Of a DNA stretch of 64,000 bases, positions 10,085-21,186 are shown in pieces. Numbering within the stretch: the stretch's first letter is position 1; every line of letters starts with the position of its first letter. Source of the DNA: Bedellia somnulentella (Eukaryota > Arthropoda > Insecta > Lepidoptera > Bedelliidae); the NCBI GenBank assembly GCA_963576735.1, contig OY755186.1, positions 14,123,970 to 14,187,969 on the forward strand. The letters run 5' to 3'. Made by a program: the position numbers and the translations under genes. The notes under the pieces are model-generated. The model saw only the letters and a list, made by a program, of their open reading frames with translations. It ran no database searches and was not told the origin of the DNA.

Positions 10085-11035
10085 TCCTTACAAACTCGGT
10101 TCAAGCGAATGAATGTCTGAGTTTACCCCCGGGAATTGAACACGAGACCTCCAGATCGCGTGTTCGACTGCGGAATATCGCTAAGGTTCCGAAAAAGTAA
10201 TAAATAAAACGAAAGGAAACAAAAAATATATATTGCTTTTGTCCTTGAGTCCCGAACTAAATATTAATATGGATATTTGGGTAATATTAATGGGTCTCCA
10301 ACCGCATCGCCCAAAAATATGACAATTTGATAGCACCTCAATAACACACATCAAGTAAAAAAAAATCTAAAAAAATCTAATTTAATTTGAGTAAAATGTA
10401 AAACTTGGATTTATATACTAAAATGAAAAGCAGGATTTATCTGGCACAGGTATTAAATTACTTACAAGGTAGCCCCAACCTTTTTATAAATATTGTAAAC
10501 CCTGAAACTGCAATAAATATTTTTTGATTTTGAAGTAAATGTTAATAATTAATGACAGTACGAATCTGTCGGGTCAGCTATTATATTAATATTTTCACTT
10601 TTATTATTAATAATACCTCTGTTAATCCTTTGGAGTACACATTAAATTTGAGTTGGAATGTATCACTTTGTAGTCGTATATTTAGCTGACTGAATATATT
10701 TCTTCAACAGCGGTAAGAAACTGGATTTTGTTCGGATTCCGGAAACTAATAATGATTTGGATGGAAAAGTACTGAATTATTGTATGTTATATAATATTTT
10801 TGCCGCTCCTAAATAATAATAAATATGATAAAGTAAAAGTTAGGACATGAAAGAAACGTCATGTTTATTCCCTCGCCACGTCCTTAACAATGCTGACAAA
10901 TGAACCCTAGACCTCAGCAAAGACAGGATTAAAGCAACTCTTTTAACGGAGTCCAGCGTCTTTCTAACCGAAAACATTTTTTGGTGTAACAACGTTTTAA
11001 CGTCATAACAACCGTGATAGGTTATTGGGGACCAA
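10085..11035. other. Mostly unrecognised sequence
   Basis: A short S1-like reverse block (GGTCTCCAACCGCATCGCCC) lies at about 10290-10312. The reverse frame at 10840-11061 has no recognisable family. Nothing else stands out. Confidence 0.4.
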
Positions 11036-11273
11036 ACATCATTGTATCTTTCTAAAGCCATAAGTTTGGTTAATTTATCTAGGCTGGTGACGAGGGAAAA
11101 CCATCGCGAGGAAACCCATATGACTAAATTCCACTTTAGTCATGTGACAGTGGATTCGTATAAAAACGGTGATAGGCTCCTATCATTTGAGTATACTGTC
11201 CAAGCAACAACAGTGGGTACAACACCGGGTGATGACTCTGCCACCCTTTCCGGGATATACGGCGCGTGATTGT
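11036..11273 (+). repeat. S2 SINE, 5'-truncated and diverged
   Basis: Contains TTGGTTAATTTATC, GACGAGGGAAAACCATCG, AGGAAACCCATATGAC, CATGTGACAGTGGATTCG and TATACGGCGCGTGATTG. The tRNA-like head is missing. Confidence 0.65.
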
Positions 11274-11489
11274 TTGAATTGATTTCAGTAGTGATAAAGT
11301 TTTATAATCAAACAATTACCTCAATTCTTTGTTCGGTATTTTCACAAAGATATCGTTTAAAATTAACAGTCATAAATCTGAATTACAGACAAGTTGACTG
11401 AGACAACCAGTATTGTGATGTAAAAATATTTAAAAATTATAATTTATTTATTTAAACTTTACGATGATAATAGTAAACAACATGATATT

Positions 11490-11640
11490 CGGGTTTCTCA
11501 GGTAATTTTTGGCGATATAGCTGAAAGCTCACCACTACACATCTTTTATTTTACTATATTTTCTATTGAACTTCCAATAGTGGCAAAGAAATTCCATTGC
11601 TGAAGCTCTGGCTAGCAAATTTACAGCCGTGATTGTATAT
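11490..11640 (+). repeat. S1 SINE, strongly diverged 3' half
   Basis: Keeps TTTTTGGCGATA, AACTTCCAATAGTGGCAAAG, GCTGAAGCTCTGGCTA and ACAGCCGTGATTGTATA. Confidence 0.45.
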
Positions 11641-11698
11641 TTATACTTCTGTAAACATTACTTTGCTGATGTGCGGTAAATAGTTTTTCTATAATTAT

Positions 11699-12047
11699 AA
11701 ATAAAAAAAATAATCAAAAAACTTTTTAAGAAAAAGCTTTTATTTAAACGCTCTAAAAAGAAGAAAATAAAATATTCCTTTTGGATTATACTAACAACTC
11801 CTCATTATACACAATTTATATATAATAATAAAAGCTTGTCGCGAGGTTTACATACCATTCATCAACATTCCTTTATATCATAATAATTTGTGGTAAATCG
11901 AGCGACAAGCTTTTATTTATTATATATAAATTGTGTATAATGAGGAGTTGTTAGTATAACCCAAAAGGAATATTTTATTTTCTTCTTTTTAGAGCGTTTA
12001 AATAAAAGCTTTTTCTTAAAAAGTTTTTTTGATTATTTTTTTTATTT
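11699..12047. repeat. Long palindrome with about 145-bp arms
   Basis: The left arm (about 11699-11842) and right arm (11902-12047) are near-perfect reverse complements around a loop of about 59 bp. Each arm has AAAAAGCTTTTATTTAAACG, AAAATATTCCTTTTGG and CTCCTCATTATACACAATTT or their complement. No frame is open through it. Likely a fold-back or MITE-like element. Confidence 0.8.
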
Positions 12048-12097
12048 TTTACTTTTTAGTTATCGCAGGCTATTTTCAAGTTATTATTATTCTCAAA

Positions 12098-12313
12098 ATG
12101 CCCTCTCATTTGATACCCATATTGTAGAAGTAGACTAAAAGTAACTATTCCGCCATCCTGCATGGTCCGCCATGTTGGATTCAGAATGACGTCATATTCT
12201 TTTTCTAGTCACTCTTAACAAGCCCTTTCATTTGATACCCATATTGTATAAGTGGATTAAATATAACTGTTCTGACATCTTGTATGATCCGCCATATTGA
12301 ATTTAGAATGACG
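12098..12313 (+). repeat. Imperfect direct repeat, period about 122 bp
   Basis: Two units (about 12098-12190 and 12222-12313) share CATTTGATACCCATATTGTA, GTCCGCCATGTTGGATT-like and AGAATGACGTCA. The stretch adjoins the palindrome and ends near 12465 in AAATAAAAGCTTTT, which also occurs in the palindrome arms, so both may belong to one element. Confidence 0.5.
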
Positions 12314-12546
12314 TCACATATCTTATCATATATTGTCATCCAAACAAAATGCGTCCACAAAATTTCAGCACAAACGGTTGAATATATCTACTTCAAAATT
12401 GAGTTCAAAGATTTCACCCGAACACACAAATATACATACATTGCAAGTTAAATAAAAGCTTTTAAAATAAAATAACACCCAAGCAAAGAATATTATAGTC
12501 TTGAAATAAAATGCTCGCCCTAAAATTCAACAAAAGTTTTTATTTC

Positions 12547-12775
12547 TACATACATACATACATAATACTCACGGCCATAAATCCCAAAAAAGGTAGCCCG
12601 TGCTTCAGAGCTAGAAACTCCTCAGCCACATTTGGACGTTGATAGAGGACGAGATGGTAGAAATAAAATATCGATGGTGATGGATGTCCAATCGCATCGC
12701 CCAAAAATCCCCTCAATGGGATGGAATGGGGACCCATTCCCTAAGTCACCTCGTACCACACCCGTGTGACGTGTA
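12547..12775 (-). repeat. S1 SINE, reverse, partly truncated at its 5' end
   Basis: From (CATA)n and ACTCACGGCCATAAATCCC through CTCCTCAGCCACATTTGG and GGACGAGATGG to GCATCGCCCAAAAATCCC and CTAAGTCACCTCGTACCAC. Confidence 0.7.
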
Positions 12776-13119
12776 CGACACCCGACAGTTTTTTGATGAT
12801 ATTGGATATAGTTAACTGTTCAATCCTTCAGGAACTATGTGTGGATTTTAATGAAATATCTGACTCCAGGATATATTGCGTGTATTAATAAATGATTACA
12901 CCGTGGCCGAATAATAATGTTAACAGTTACATGTATCGTGAGCAAGTGACAAGTAGCATAAGTGTGTAGCATGACGCACTACCCTCAAACGTTTTTAATC
13001 ATTTCCGAGCACTAGTGATGTGCCGGAACATTAACAAATTAGAAATATGTCATTTTTATATACCTTGTTAAGCTACCTCTTTATGTAAATCTGTGTAGTA
13101 TATTATGAAATCATCATTA

Positions 13120-13523
13120 GGCCTATAACGCACTAGCGGTTGGCCGCCATGCGGCGTGCCGTTGCGGTAGGCCGCACATCGATTAGTACAAGAAACCGCA
13201 CGATGACGACGCACTGATTTGCGGCCAGCCGTCAACCGCTCCGGTTGTTCCAGAGCTGCGACGAGCCGCGCCGGTTGAATGATGCGGCGCGCCGCATCCC
13301 CACCACGCACTCGGCGTGGTAGTCGCAAACGCCGCGTCCCGCCCTCCAGTCCGTCGTCGTCCTGTTCAATATTTCTAGAAGCACTGACGATTGCGGCAGA
13401 CCGCAGTGAGCCAAGAACATACGGTTAGCCGGAATACGGCGTGCCGTTACGGCTGACCGTACATACTGCGGCGTGCCGCATCGGCATACCGCATCGCGGC
13501 AGGCCGCTAGTGCGTTATAGCCC
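13120..13523. mobile_element. CpG-rich MITE, copy 1 (Harbinger-like)
   Basis: Terminal inverted repeats: the left end is GGCCTATAACGCACTAGCGG and the right end is CCGCTAGTGCGTTATAGCCC, flanked by TTA on both sides (3-bp duplication). It is strikingly GC- and CpG-rich against its AT-rich surroundings, with many GCGGC/GCCGC motifs. No transposase is present. The 3-bp TTA duplication and GGC ends suggest PIF/Harbinger, as an inference. Confidence 0.75.
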
Positions 13524-13580
13524 TTAGAATAAAGTTTTCATGGAAAATACAATAATGTAACCGGAAACCATTAACACTAT

Positions 13581-13984
13581 GGCCTATAACGCACTAGCGG
13601 TTGGCCGCCATGCGGCGTGCCGTTGCGGTAGGCCGCACATCGATTAGTACATGAAACCGCACGATGACGACGCACTGATTTGCGGCCAGCCGTCAACCGC
13701 TCCGGTTGTTCCAGAGCTGCGACGAGCCGCGCCGGTTGAATGATGCGGCGCGCCGCATCCCCACCGCGCACTCGGCGCGGTAGTCGCAAACGCCGCGTCC
13801 CGCCCGCCAGTCTGTCGTCGTCGTGTTCAATATTTCTAGAAGCACTGACGATTGCGGCAGACCGCAGTGAGCCAAGAACATACGGTTAGCCGGAATACGG
13901 CGTGCCGTTACGGCTGACCGTACATACTGCGGCGTGCCGCATCGCCATACCGCATCGCGGCAGGCCGCTAGTGCGTTATAGCCC
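13581..13984. mobile_element. CpG-rich MITE, copy 2
   Basis: Nearly identical to 13120-13523 in the same orientation, differing at only a few positions. It has its own flanking TAT on both sides, so it appears to be an independent insertion 57 bp away rather than a tandem duplication. The short reverse frames inside both copies are by-products of the GC-rich sequence. Confidence 0.75.
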
Positions 13985-14394
13985 TATACAACTGTAATAA
14001 CACAAAATTATTATAGTGTGCCCTTAGAACGTAAACTTGTTTGATATAATAGAACACTCGTTTCCGTTTCCTGAAACAACTGAAGAGACGTGCCTTTTCC
14101 AAATGCTAAATGTAATGCGATGATATTCACATATAAACGGTAAATATAAAGGGTTTTAAATAAAATCTATCTTTTATGTTATAAATTTGAGACATATAAT
14201 ATTATTTTTTATTTGTACCCGGAGAAATAATGGGTAAGTGCTATTCTAAGCGGACATTATACAGCAACTTTACTGTCGAGGTGCGGGAAATTTTAACTAA
14301 GTTTAGGTGGTGTATTCTGAAGTGTGCAATGATGGTTCAGGTTCTCGGTAGTCAAGATTCGGGATAAGACTCGCAGTATATTAAATTACATATA

Positions 14395-14633
14395 TAAATA
14401 CTCTCGGCCATAAATGTCAAAAAGAGTGGCCAGAGCTCCAGAGCTAGAAACTTCTCAGCCATATTTAGAAGTTAATAGGGGAGAAGATGATAGAAATAAA
14501 GTAAGTGGTTATGAGTTTCCGAAAAACCGCATCGCCAAAAAACTACTTAATAAGCCCCATGCCTTCAGTCGCCTCTTAGAACACCCGTGGCTAGAAAGGG
14601 GTAGTGACATTCTAAGCCGGCACTACGCGGCAT
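14395..14633 (-). repeat. S1 SINE, reverse, diverged
   Basis: From ACTCTCGGCCATAAATG through TTCTCAGCCATATTTAG, GGGGAGAAGATG and AACCGCATCGCCAAAAAAC to AAGCCGGCACTACGCGGC. The forward 103-codon frame here is an accident of the repeat. Confidence 0.65.
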
Positions 14634-15085
14634 ATTTTACAAATTTTAGATTAACTTTGATAATTATAATTTTATTCTTATGGGTTTTGTTGTTAAGGAT
14701 TATGTATATTTATGTATTAATGTAAGGGTTATCATCTCAAACCAACTCATTGATAGAGACATAACAATGAGGTGTACACATGAGCATAAATACATTTACG
14801 TAAGTTGGTACTAACGCAATTTGTATTGTAATGTATGCACATACATGACTTGTAATGTAACGGTTACATTAGTTATTTGGAAAGTAAAATTTCTTGTTAT
14901 TTTATGTCGAAGACTCGCATTTTCATTGATTTAATAGGACTGGTAACTGGCTTGCATTTGAAAATTTGCATATGCAGTTTTAACAACAGCTATTCTTCAT
15001 GGTATAGTAAAAAAGACAAAGAAGTTTTGTATTTGCAGAATTATTCATATCAGTTAGTTCAGTGAATACTTAATAAAACACTAAT

Positions 15086-15330
15086 AAATAAAGAATAAAT
15101 AAAGGAAAGAAAAATTTCGTCACAGGTGGGAATCGAACCCGCGACCTCGGGTATACGCTCCCGTCGCTCTGCCAATTGAGCTACCGTATTTATTTAAAAA
15201 AAAAAAAAAAACAAAAAAAAAAGGCATTTATTTCATACATTCAGTTTACATGGCATGAGTTTTCATTGAAATTCTTTATTTATTAGTAATAATCCCCACA
15301 TGAGGTTTTCATGAACAAAAGCATTCAATA
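15086..15330 (-). mobile_element. tRNA-HP element, copy D, reverse, with internal insertion
   Basis: Starts AATAAAGGAAAGAAAAATTT, then a reverse tRNA-like segment (about 15119-15189) with GAATCGAACCCGCGACC and GCTCTGCCAATTGAGC. A poly-A-rich piece follows at 15194-15222. The family arm ATTTATTAGTAATAATCCCC and ACATGAGGTTTTCATGAAC ends it. The tRNA-like acceptor end is eroded. Confidence 0.6.
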
Positions 15331-15336
15331 AAATTA

Positions 15337-15460
15337 TGGGCACAAATTCCGAAAAGGGGTAGTCAGAGCTAAGGAATTAGAAATTCCTCAGCCACTCTTG
15401 GGAAGTTGAGTGCGGAAAAGATGGTATAATAAAGGTGATGGGTCTCCACCCGCATAAAAT
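15337..15460 (-). repeat. S1 SINE, reverse fragment
   Basis: AAATTCCGAAAAGGGGTAG, CAGAGCTAAGGAATTAG, CTCAGCCACTCTTGG and GATGGGTCTCCACCCGCAT. 15461-16020 downstream shows nothing recognisable. Confidence 0.6.
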
Positions 15461-16020
15461 TAATGAAAATAGTGATTGCAGTAGATTAGTAGATTTCAGT
15501 AGCTCTAGGTACCATTATTTGGTAATTATAACTGTTACTATTTACGTATGTTGTTAGATTACAATATCTGAAATTATTAACTAGGGCGCTCAGGCTACCC
15601 CTTCATAAACGTAACGTCTTTTGCATACGTACAGCTAGGTAATAAAAGTTTATTAAAATTTAAACTTAATTTAAAAATACTAATATACCTTTACAAGAAA
15701 CCAGCGGTATGCTTTATAATGCATTTATAATTGAAAAATATGCTTAATTAAAAAGCGTTTCTCAGAAGAATGCTCAGCATGCATCGCCTTGCTTCTATTC
15801 GCAATCACCTGTACGGCTTTCGGAACGCATTCAGTAGAGTCCATTGTATTAGAATAAATGGAGGTCTTCTATAATCTATTCTTATCTAGCCCACGATGGA
15901 AATAGACGCAAAGTAATTTGATTTTCTGTTCTCGGTAAAGTTTTCTCACGTATTTTAGTAGTTAAATTGTATAGTATGCTCAGAATAATAGCACAAACCT
16001 ATATATTTCCGATGATGTTT

Positions 16021-16270
16021 GCTGTGTAGTGTCGGCTTAGAATAGCACTACCCCATTTCTTCCGGTGGGTGTATGTAAGAGGCGACTAAGGGTATAGGGG
16101 CTTTTTAAGTGATTTTTGGGCGATGTGGTTGGAGACCCATAACCAACAACCTTTACTTTACCATCTTTTCCCCACGCAACTTCCAAAAGTGGCTGAGGAA
16201 TTTCTAATTCCCTAGCTCTGGCTACCCCTCCAAGGGATTTATAGCCGTGAGTATATGTATGTATGTATGT
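16021..16270 (+). repeat. S1 SINE, full length with target-site duplication
   Basis: GCTGTGTAGTGTCGGCTTAG through GGGCGATGTGGTTGGAGACC to CCGTGAGTATATGTATGTATG-type tail. ATGATGTT lies at 16012-16019 and 16271-16278. Confidence 0.85.
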
Positions 16271-16287
16271 ATGATGTTATAGATAAA

Positions 16288-16704
16288 GTAGAATATACAT
16301 CAATACACACATATGTCCCGGAAAACGGTGGCCAGAGCTTCGGAATTTTAATTCCTCAGCCAGTTTTGGAAGTTAAGTGGGGAAAGGATTGTAAATAAAG
16401 ATTCTTGATGATGGGTCTCCAATCGTATCGCGATACAAGAATTTAAAGTAGAATATAATGGTTATTTTATTAAAGTTGCAAACGGCCAGAAAAACATCGT
16501 GAGAAAAACCAGCATGGCTGATTTGTGTTTTGATGTAACAGTGTATTCGTAAAAAATGGGGATAAGTCAGCTCGTTGTCACGTGTATGATGAAAGTAGTA
16601 CTTTCGACACGTAGGTACTTTGAACGTAGATAGTTTACAAAACCTCACGCGATATTCTGAAATATAAGTATCTCTACAACCCCTTCAGGTATTTACGGAG
16701 AATT
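16288..16704. repeat. Reverse S1 fragment followed by a diverged forward S2
   Basis: 16288-16440 is a reverse S1 piece with CAGAGCTTCGGAATTTTAAT and GATGGGTCTCCAATCG. 16454-16704 resembles an S2 body (CATCGTGAGAAAAACC, CAGCATGGCTGATTTGTG, GTAACAGTGTATTCG, CTACAACCCCTTCAGG). Confidence 0.55.
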
Positions 16705-16756
16705 TTGATAAAAAAAATTTAGTAACAAAATAATAAAAGTTAATGAGTCCCATTAA

Positions 16757-17008
16757 TGCCGTGTAGAATTTCACTACCCATAGACTACCTCTATGTCACT
16801 ACCCCTTTCTACCAACGGGTGTCGTAAAAGAAGCCCAAGGGTATGGGGCTTTTAAGTGATTTTGAGCGATGCGGTTCGGATGCGGAGACCCATCACCAAC
16901 AATTTATACCACCATCTTCTCCCCTAACAACTTCTAAATGTGGCTGAGGAGTTACTAGCTATGGCTACTTCTTCTCTGGATTTACAGGCGTGAGTATATG
17001 TATGTATG
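16757..17008 (+). repeat. S1 SINE, diverged
   Basis: GCCGTGTAGAATTTCACTAC, GGGTGTCGTAAAAGAAGCC, AGACCCATCACCAACA and GGCGTGAGTATATGTATG. 17009-17455 to its right shows no recognised feature. Confidence 0.65.
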
Positions 17009-17547
17009 AATGTTTCATTAAATAGCCCAAAGGGATATCAGTGATTTTACATTTAAATATGATAATACGATTCAAACGACAAATCATAATATTCTTCATC
17101 TTTGCAAAAATATTTATTCAGTTGTCTTTAGTCTTTTTGATTGACAATGTCCCAGCGTTTTAATTACACAAAATGATGAATCTCTGTCTTTTATGAAGGA
17201 TGAAAAACTGTTATGCCAACGACAGTTATTATGAAATATTAACAATGAGGATCCCTTTTGTTGGAAACCTTTTTTAAAAAGGTCAGCTTTAATGGCTGGA
17301 ACAAATAAGACCGTTAGCTGAAAAATATACTCTTTTATTATATAAAAAACCGTTCAAATATTTAATATTATCAAAGAGTTACTATATAGAAACGAAAAGT
17401 TTGGTATGAAAATATAGTAGTGTAAACTTTTCGTATATTTTTTATATCCCATAGATACGAGGGGCACACCAATAGAAGTTAGATACTCTTTTCTCATTTA
17501 ATTGACACTGGTAAGCTATACACCATCTTATAGGCTGGTTTTTATTG

Positions 17548-17803
17548 ACATACATACATACATACATATACTCACGGCTATAAATCCCTAAAAGGGGTAG
17601 CCAGAGCTGAAGTATTGAAAATGCCTCAGCCACTTTTGGAAGTTGAGAGGGAAAAGATAGTAAAATAAAGGTGTTTGGTTATGGGTCTCCAATCGCATCG
17701 CCCAAAAATCCATTAAAAAGCCCCAATTCCCTTAGTCGCCTCTTACGTACACCCACGGGAAGAAATGGGGTTGTGCTATTCTAAGCCGACACTACACAGC
17801 AAT
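17548..17803 (-). repeat. S1 SINE inside the mariner 5' region
   Basis: Full reverse S1 from (CATA)n to CACTACACAGC. ATTGACAT occurs just left of it and again about 20 bp to its right, consistent with a short target-site duplication plus a few extra bases at the SINE 5' end. Confidence 0.75.
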
Positions 17804-17910
17804 TTGCATAGCAATTGACATATTTTAATATAGAACACACTTCTTTTATTTGTTTTTTATTTGAATGAGCATCATTTTTCCGAGAATCTGGTGGGAATTC
17901 ACTTGCAACA

Positions 17911-18989
17911 ATGAAGCTCAGTCGACGTCATTTTCGCGGTATGATTTATTATGACTTTAAAAAAGGTTTAAAGCCTCAAGAATGTTTTGAACTTTTGGCT
18001 TCTACTTTTGGTGAGCCTGCTTGTTCCCGAGCAATAGTATTCAATTGGTTTGCTGAATTTAAAAGAGGACGGGGATGTCTCGAAGATGAAGCTAAGACAG
18101 GACGGCAGCCAACCGCGGTCACGCAAGAAAACGTTCGTGCAGTCGAAAAACTTATTCGCGAAAACTGACGAATTACATATGTAGAGCTAGAGCGAGAACT
18201 AGGAATTGGATCAGCAGCAATGCAAACCTTAATTCACGACCACCTTTCTCTCCGTAAACGTTGTTCGAGATGGGTGCCGCACAAACTTACCGATGAGCAG
18301 AAAGACCGTCGGGTGGACTGGTGCCTATTCATGATAGATAAATTCAACGGAGGCGAGAAAAAAAACGTATATGATATACTGACTGGTGACGAAATATGGC
18401 TATACAACTATAATCCCGAATCAAAGCGACAGTCGACTGCATGGTGCTTTGAAGACGAGCCAACTCCAACGAAATGTCGCCGTGCACGAATCACACAGAA
18501 ACAAATGGTCGCCTCGTTTTTCTGCAAAACGGGCATATTGCTACTATTGCGCTAGAGAATGAAAGAACGGTGAACTCCGAATGGTATGTGACCGTTTGTG
18601 CTGCAACAGTAATATCAGCGTGGTGTGACAAGTGACCGAAGTCAGGAATCCGGCACCTTCTCTGGCACCACTACAATGCGGCGCCGCACACGTCTGCCGG
18701 AACACTAGACTTTTACAACTCGAAAAATATGTCAATTCTCCCTCACCCACCATATTCCCCTGACCTAGCGCCTTGTGATTTTTACTTGTTTCCAAAAATC
18801 AAAGAAAAACTAAAGGGGAAGAGGTTTGAAAGCAAAGAAGATGCGCTGGTTGCCTATAATTTCGAGATTTCTGAGGTATCTAAAGAAGAGTGGTCACAGG
18901 TATTTTCCAATTGGTTCAGACGTATGGAAAAGTGTATAAGTGCTCAGGGTGAATACTTTAAAAAGATCGATTCTTGTAATAAAGAATAA
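17911..18989 (+). pseudogene. mariner transposase, disrupted
   Basis: The first segment, from ATG 17911, encodes the N-terminal DNA-binding region (FELLASTFGEPACSRA, VFNWFAEFKRGR). An in-frame TGA lies at 18166-18168 and the frame continues (VELERELGI, WVPHKLTDEQKDRR, TGDEIWLYNY with the first catalytic Asp). A frameshift near 18520 and another TGA near 18633 follow. The C-terminal segment keeps ILPHPPYSPDLAPCDFYLFP with the third catalytic Asp. The middle catalytic block reads WHHYNA instead of the family's HDNA, so the second Asp of the DD34D triad is Tyr. The protein cannot be active. Confidence 0.9.
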
Positions 18990-19036
18990 TTTTTATAAAT
19001 TTTGAGTATCTAGTTTATTTTGGCATGCCCCTCGTA

Positions 19037-19289
19037 ATTAAATATACCCATCCCTATAAGGCGCAATGATACAATAACACCTCATTCTTAAATCTCATTG
19101 AGACACAAATGAAAAACCCTTAAATTAAACAATATGCACAACTTGACCTACATGCATAATGTATATCTAATATATAAAAATACACGTGTTTGTCACCGTT
19201 TCCGAACTGGGTAGAAGCCTATGATATTAACTAAGATACCTATAGATTTGAGTCCAGCTCCCATAAATCAATTACTCCGTCGATGGCTC
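19037..19289. other. Unassigned sequence between mariner and the LTR element
   Basis: The stretch has no open frame of note. CTAATATATAAAAATACACG near 19168 resembles the start of a widespread lepidopteran repeat, a weak match only. Confidence 0.3.
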
Positions 19290-19599
19290 TGTTATAACCC
19301 TTATTTCTATGTACTTAGAGCTCAATCAGCATCTCAGTCACACTAGTAATTTTCCTTAGTATATTATTGAAAGTCAGCATTTCTTTGAATAATAGTTATT
19401 GTTTTATATTAATTCATTATTTTTAGTCAGTTAGATTCTGGACCTCGCGAGACGCGCATCTTGGCTTTAGTGCCTATCAACTTAGGAAATCAGTACTTTG
19501 TTTCGTGTTGTGAGAATATTGGTGTTTTTCCTTTAATAAACTTTAGGGTGTATTTTGTAGTTTTTTTTAAAAAAGACTAACAGGGTCGGCCGCCTAACA
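19290..19599 (+). repeat. 5' LTR of the errantivirus-like element
   Basis: Begins TGTTATAACCCTTATTTC and ends GGTCGGCCGCCTAACA. It holds TTTAATAAACTTTAGGG, which includes a possible polyadenylation signal. Compared with the 3' LTR, only one C/T change and one extra T (GACTAACAG against GACAACAG) were found. Confidence 0.95.
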
Positions 19600-19602
19600 A
19601 AT

Positions 19603-19620
19603 TGGTATCAGAAGTGGGAT
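19603..19620 (+). other. Primer-binding site
   Basis: TGGTATCAGAAGTGGGAT begins three bases after the 5' LTR. TGG at the start pairs with a tRNA 3' CCA. The sequence resembles primer sites for tRNA-Leu, an identification from memory rather than a search. Confidence 0.7.
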
Positions 19621-20131
19621 TCTAGCGTGTTTCTTTCGTCGAAGAGATACCGAAGAAGCTAGAACAAAAACCAGGTCCCCTGCAAAAGTCTCTGATCGAC
19701 AGTAAGACTTTGCCCATAGGCAAAGCCTGCATCAGCTACACATCACCCCAGGTCCGACGGTAAGCCTCGCCAGCCCGAGCCCGCGATCTCCGAACTCATC
19801 ACCAGCGCCTTAGTCCCGTCGAGCGCCAGGCTAACTCAAGATATTCAACATCGTGCTTCTTCTGCCAGCTCCTTCAAAATTCAAGCATCGAAAATTCAAA
19901 TTGTGTTAGTGTCAAATTGTGTTAGTGCTAAAATTCAGTTTTGTGAAGTGAATATGAACCAACGCTTCGTCATTTACATCGTGGTACTGTAAGTCTGCAC
20001 AAATTATATATTCCAGCCTTTTCGCAGCTGCTGCCAGGAGAAGTCTTCGAAACTAATTTTAATTTACTATTTTTACAAACTTTTTACAAATTTTTACATT
20101 TTCTATTTTTTATTTTTCTCATTAATTTACC

Positions 20132-21124
20132 ATGTCTAAAGATACGCAAGTAAAAACTAAACAACTTAAAGACGAAACAGTTACAGATAAAGTTCCATTG
20201 TCAGTCTTAACAAAGTTTATAAAAGTCTATAATGGTGACCGTGAGTCACTCCCTGCATTCCTCACTAATTGTGAGAATGCTATATCGCTGTCCACCCCGG
20301 ACCAACAGAATGTCTTATGTGAATTCATCATATCCCAATTAGAAGGCAAAGCACAAGTTGCGTGTAGCTTAAAAAGCTTTGACACTTGGAACGAAATAAA
20401 AACATTCTTAAAAAACACATTCGGAGAAAAGAAACATTCCACCCATCTATTAGTAGACCTACAAAATTGTAGGCAGTTATCTTCTGAAGATGTCACTAAA
20501 TATTCGCTAAGGTTAGAGTCGATACTAACGAGAATCCTATCCGACATCCACTATAGCTGTTCAAATGAATTAGAACTTCCAGGCCGAGTAGCAGCCATGG
20601 AAGATTTGGCATTAAATACATTTTTATTAGGTTTAAACCCATCAATTAGTAACATAGTAAGGTGTAGAAACCCGTCATCGCTAAATGAAGCAATACAGCA
20701 AGCGATTGATGAGGAAAAATTATATAATTTATCCAGGTATTCAAATCGCTCACCCAGAACCTGTTCGACATGCAATAAACCAGGTCATAGCTCTTCAGAA
20801 TGTTTCCGAAATAAAAGAAACTCCCCAGTTAACCGAAATAATTTCCAACCGACATTCCATGTTAGCCCAAACTCAAATAACTCTAGCTTAACTCCTAATT
20901 CACCTAATAATAATAATACCAGTAATTTTAACTCTAAATTTAATCCAAATAAAATCTGCAACTTTTGTAAGAATAAAGGTCATATTATTCAAGAATGCCG
21001 TAAATTAAAATACAATAATAGTCAACGTAATAACCAATCACTTAATAATAATTCTAGTAATTCTACAGCTAACATTAACGAGTTGACTACCGAAATTAAC
21101 TCAATAAATTTAAACAGCGAATGA
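20132..21124 (+). CDS. gag: Gag polyprotein of the errantivirus-like element
   Basis: An intact 330-residue frame that starts ATG 20132 after a leader of about 530 nt. Residues about 25-200 form the retrotransposon Gag/capsid-like region (FIISQLEGKA, FLKNTFGEKK). The C-terminal third is Asn/Ser-rich and carries two CCHC zinc knuckles, CSTCNKPGHSSSEC near residue 212 and CNFCKNKGHIIQEC near 274, which bind the packaged RNA. The stop at 21122-21124 overlaps the next frame as ATGA, with pol in the -1 frame, so Pol would be made by frameshifting or re-initiation. It is the only undamaged gene of this element. Confidence 0.9.
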   Translation: MSKDTQVKTKQLKDETVTDKVPLSVLTKFIKVYNGDRESLPAFLTNCENAISLSTPDQQNVLCEFIISQLEGKAQVACSLKSFDTWNEIKTFLKNTFGEKKHSTHLLVDLQNCRQLSSEDVTKYSLRLESILTRILSDIHYSCSNELELPGRVAAMEDLALNTFLLGLNPSISNIVRCRNPSSLNEAIQQAIDEEKLYNLSRYSNRSPRTCSTCNKPGHSSSECFRNKRNSPVNRNNFQPTFHVSPNSNNSSLTPNSPNNNNTSNFNSKFNPNKICNFCKNKGHIIQECRKLKYNNSQRNNQSLNNNSSNSTANINELTTEINSINLNSE

Positions 21125-21186
21125 TTCCGATTAAGTGCCGATTGGAATCGCCATTTTTAAATGGCACTACTACCTCTACTAAATCT

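Larger units (their letters stand above)
17458..19034 (+). mobile_element. mariner (Tc1/mariner superfamily) element
   Basis: Inverted ends begin CGAGGGGCACACCAA on the left and CGAGGGGCATGCCAA (read from the right), flanked by TA on both sides (17456-17457 and 19035-19036), as expected for mariner. The element holds one decayed transposase gene and a nested S1 SINE at 17548-17803. Without the SINE it is about 1.3 kb, a normal mariner length. Confidence 0.9.

Noticed and set aside
13068..13881. Reverse-strand Arg-rich proteins of 62-86 residues
   Set aside because: They fall in two GC-rich MITE copies and are duplicated with them. No ORF family or codon constraint is visible.
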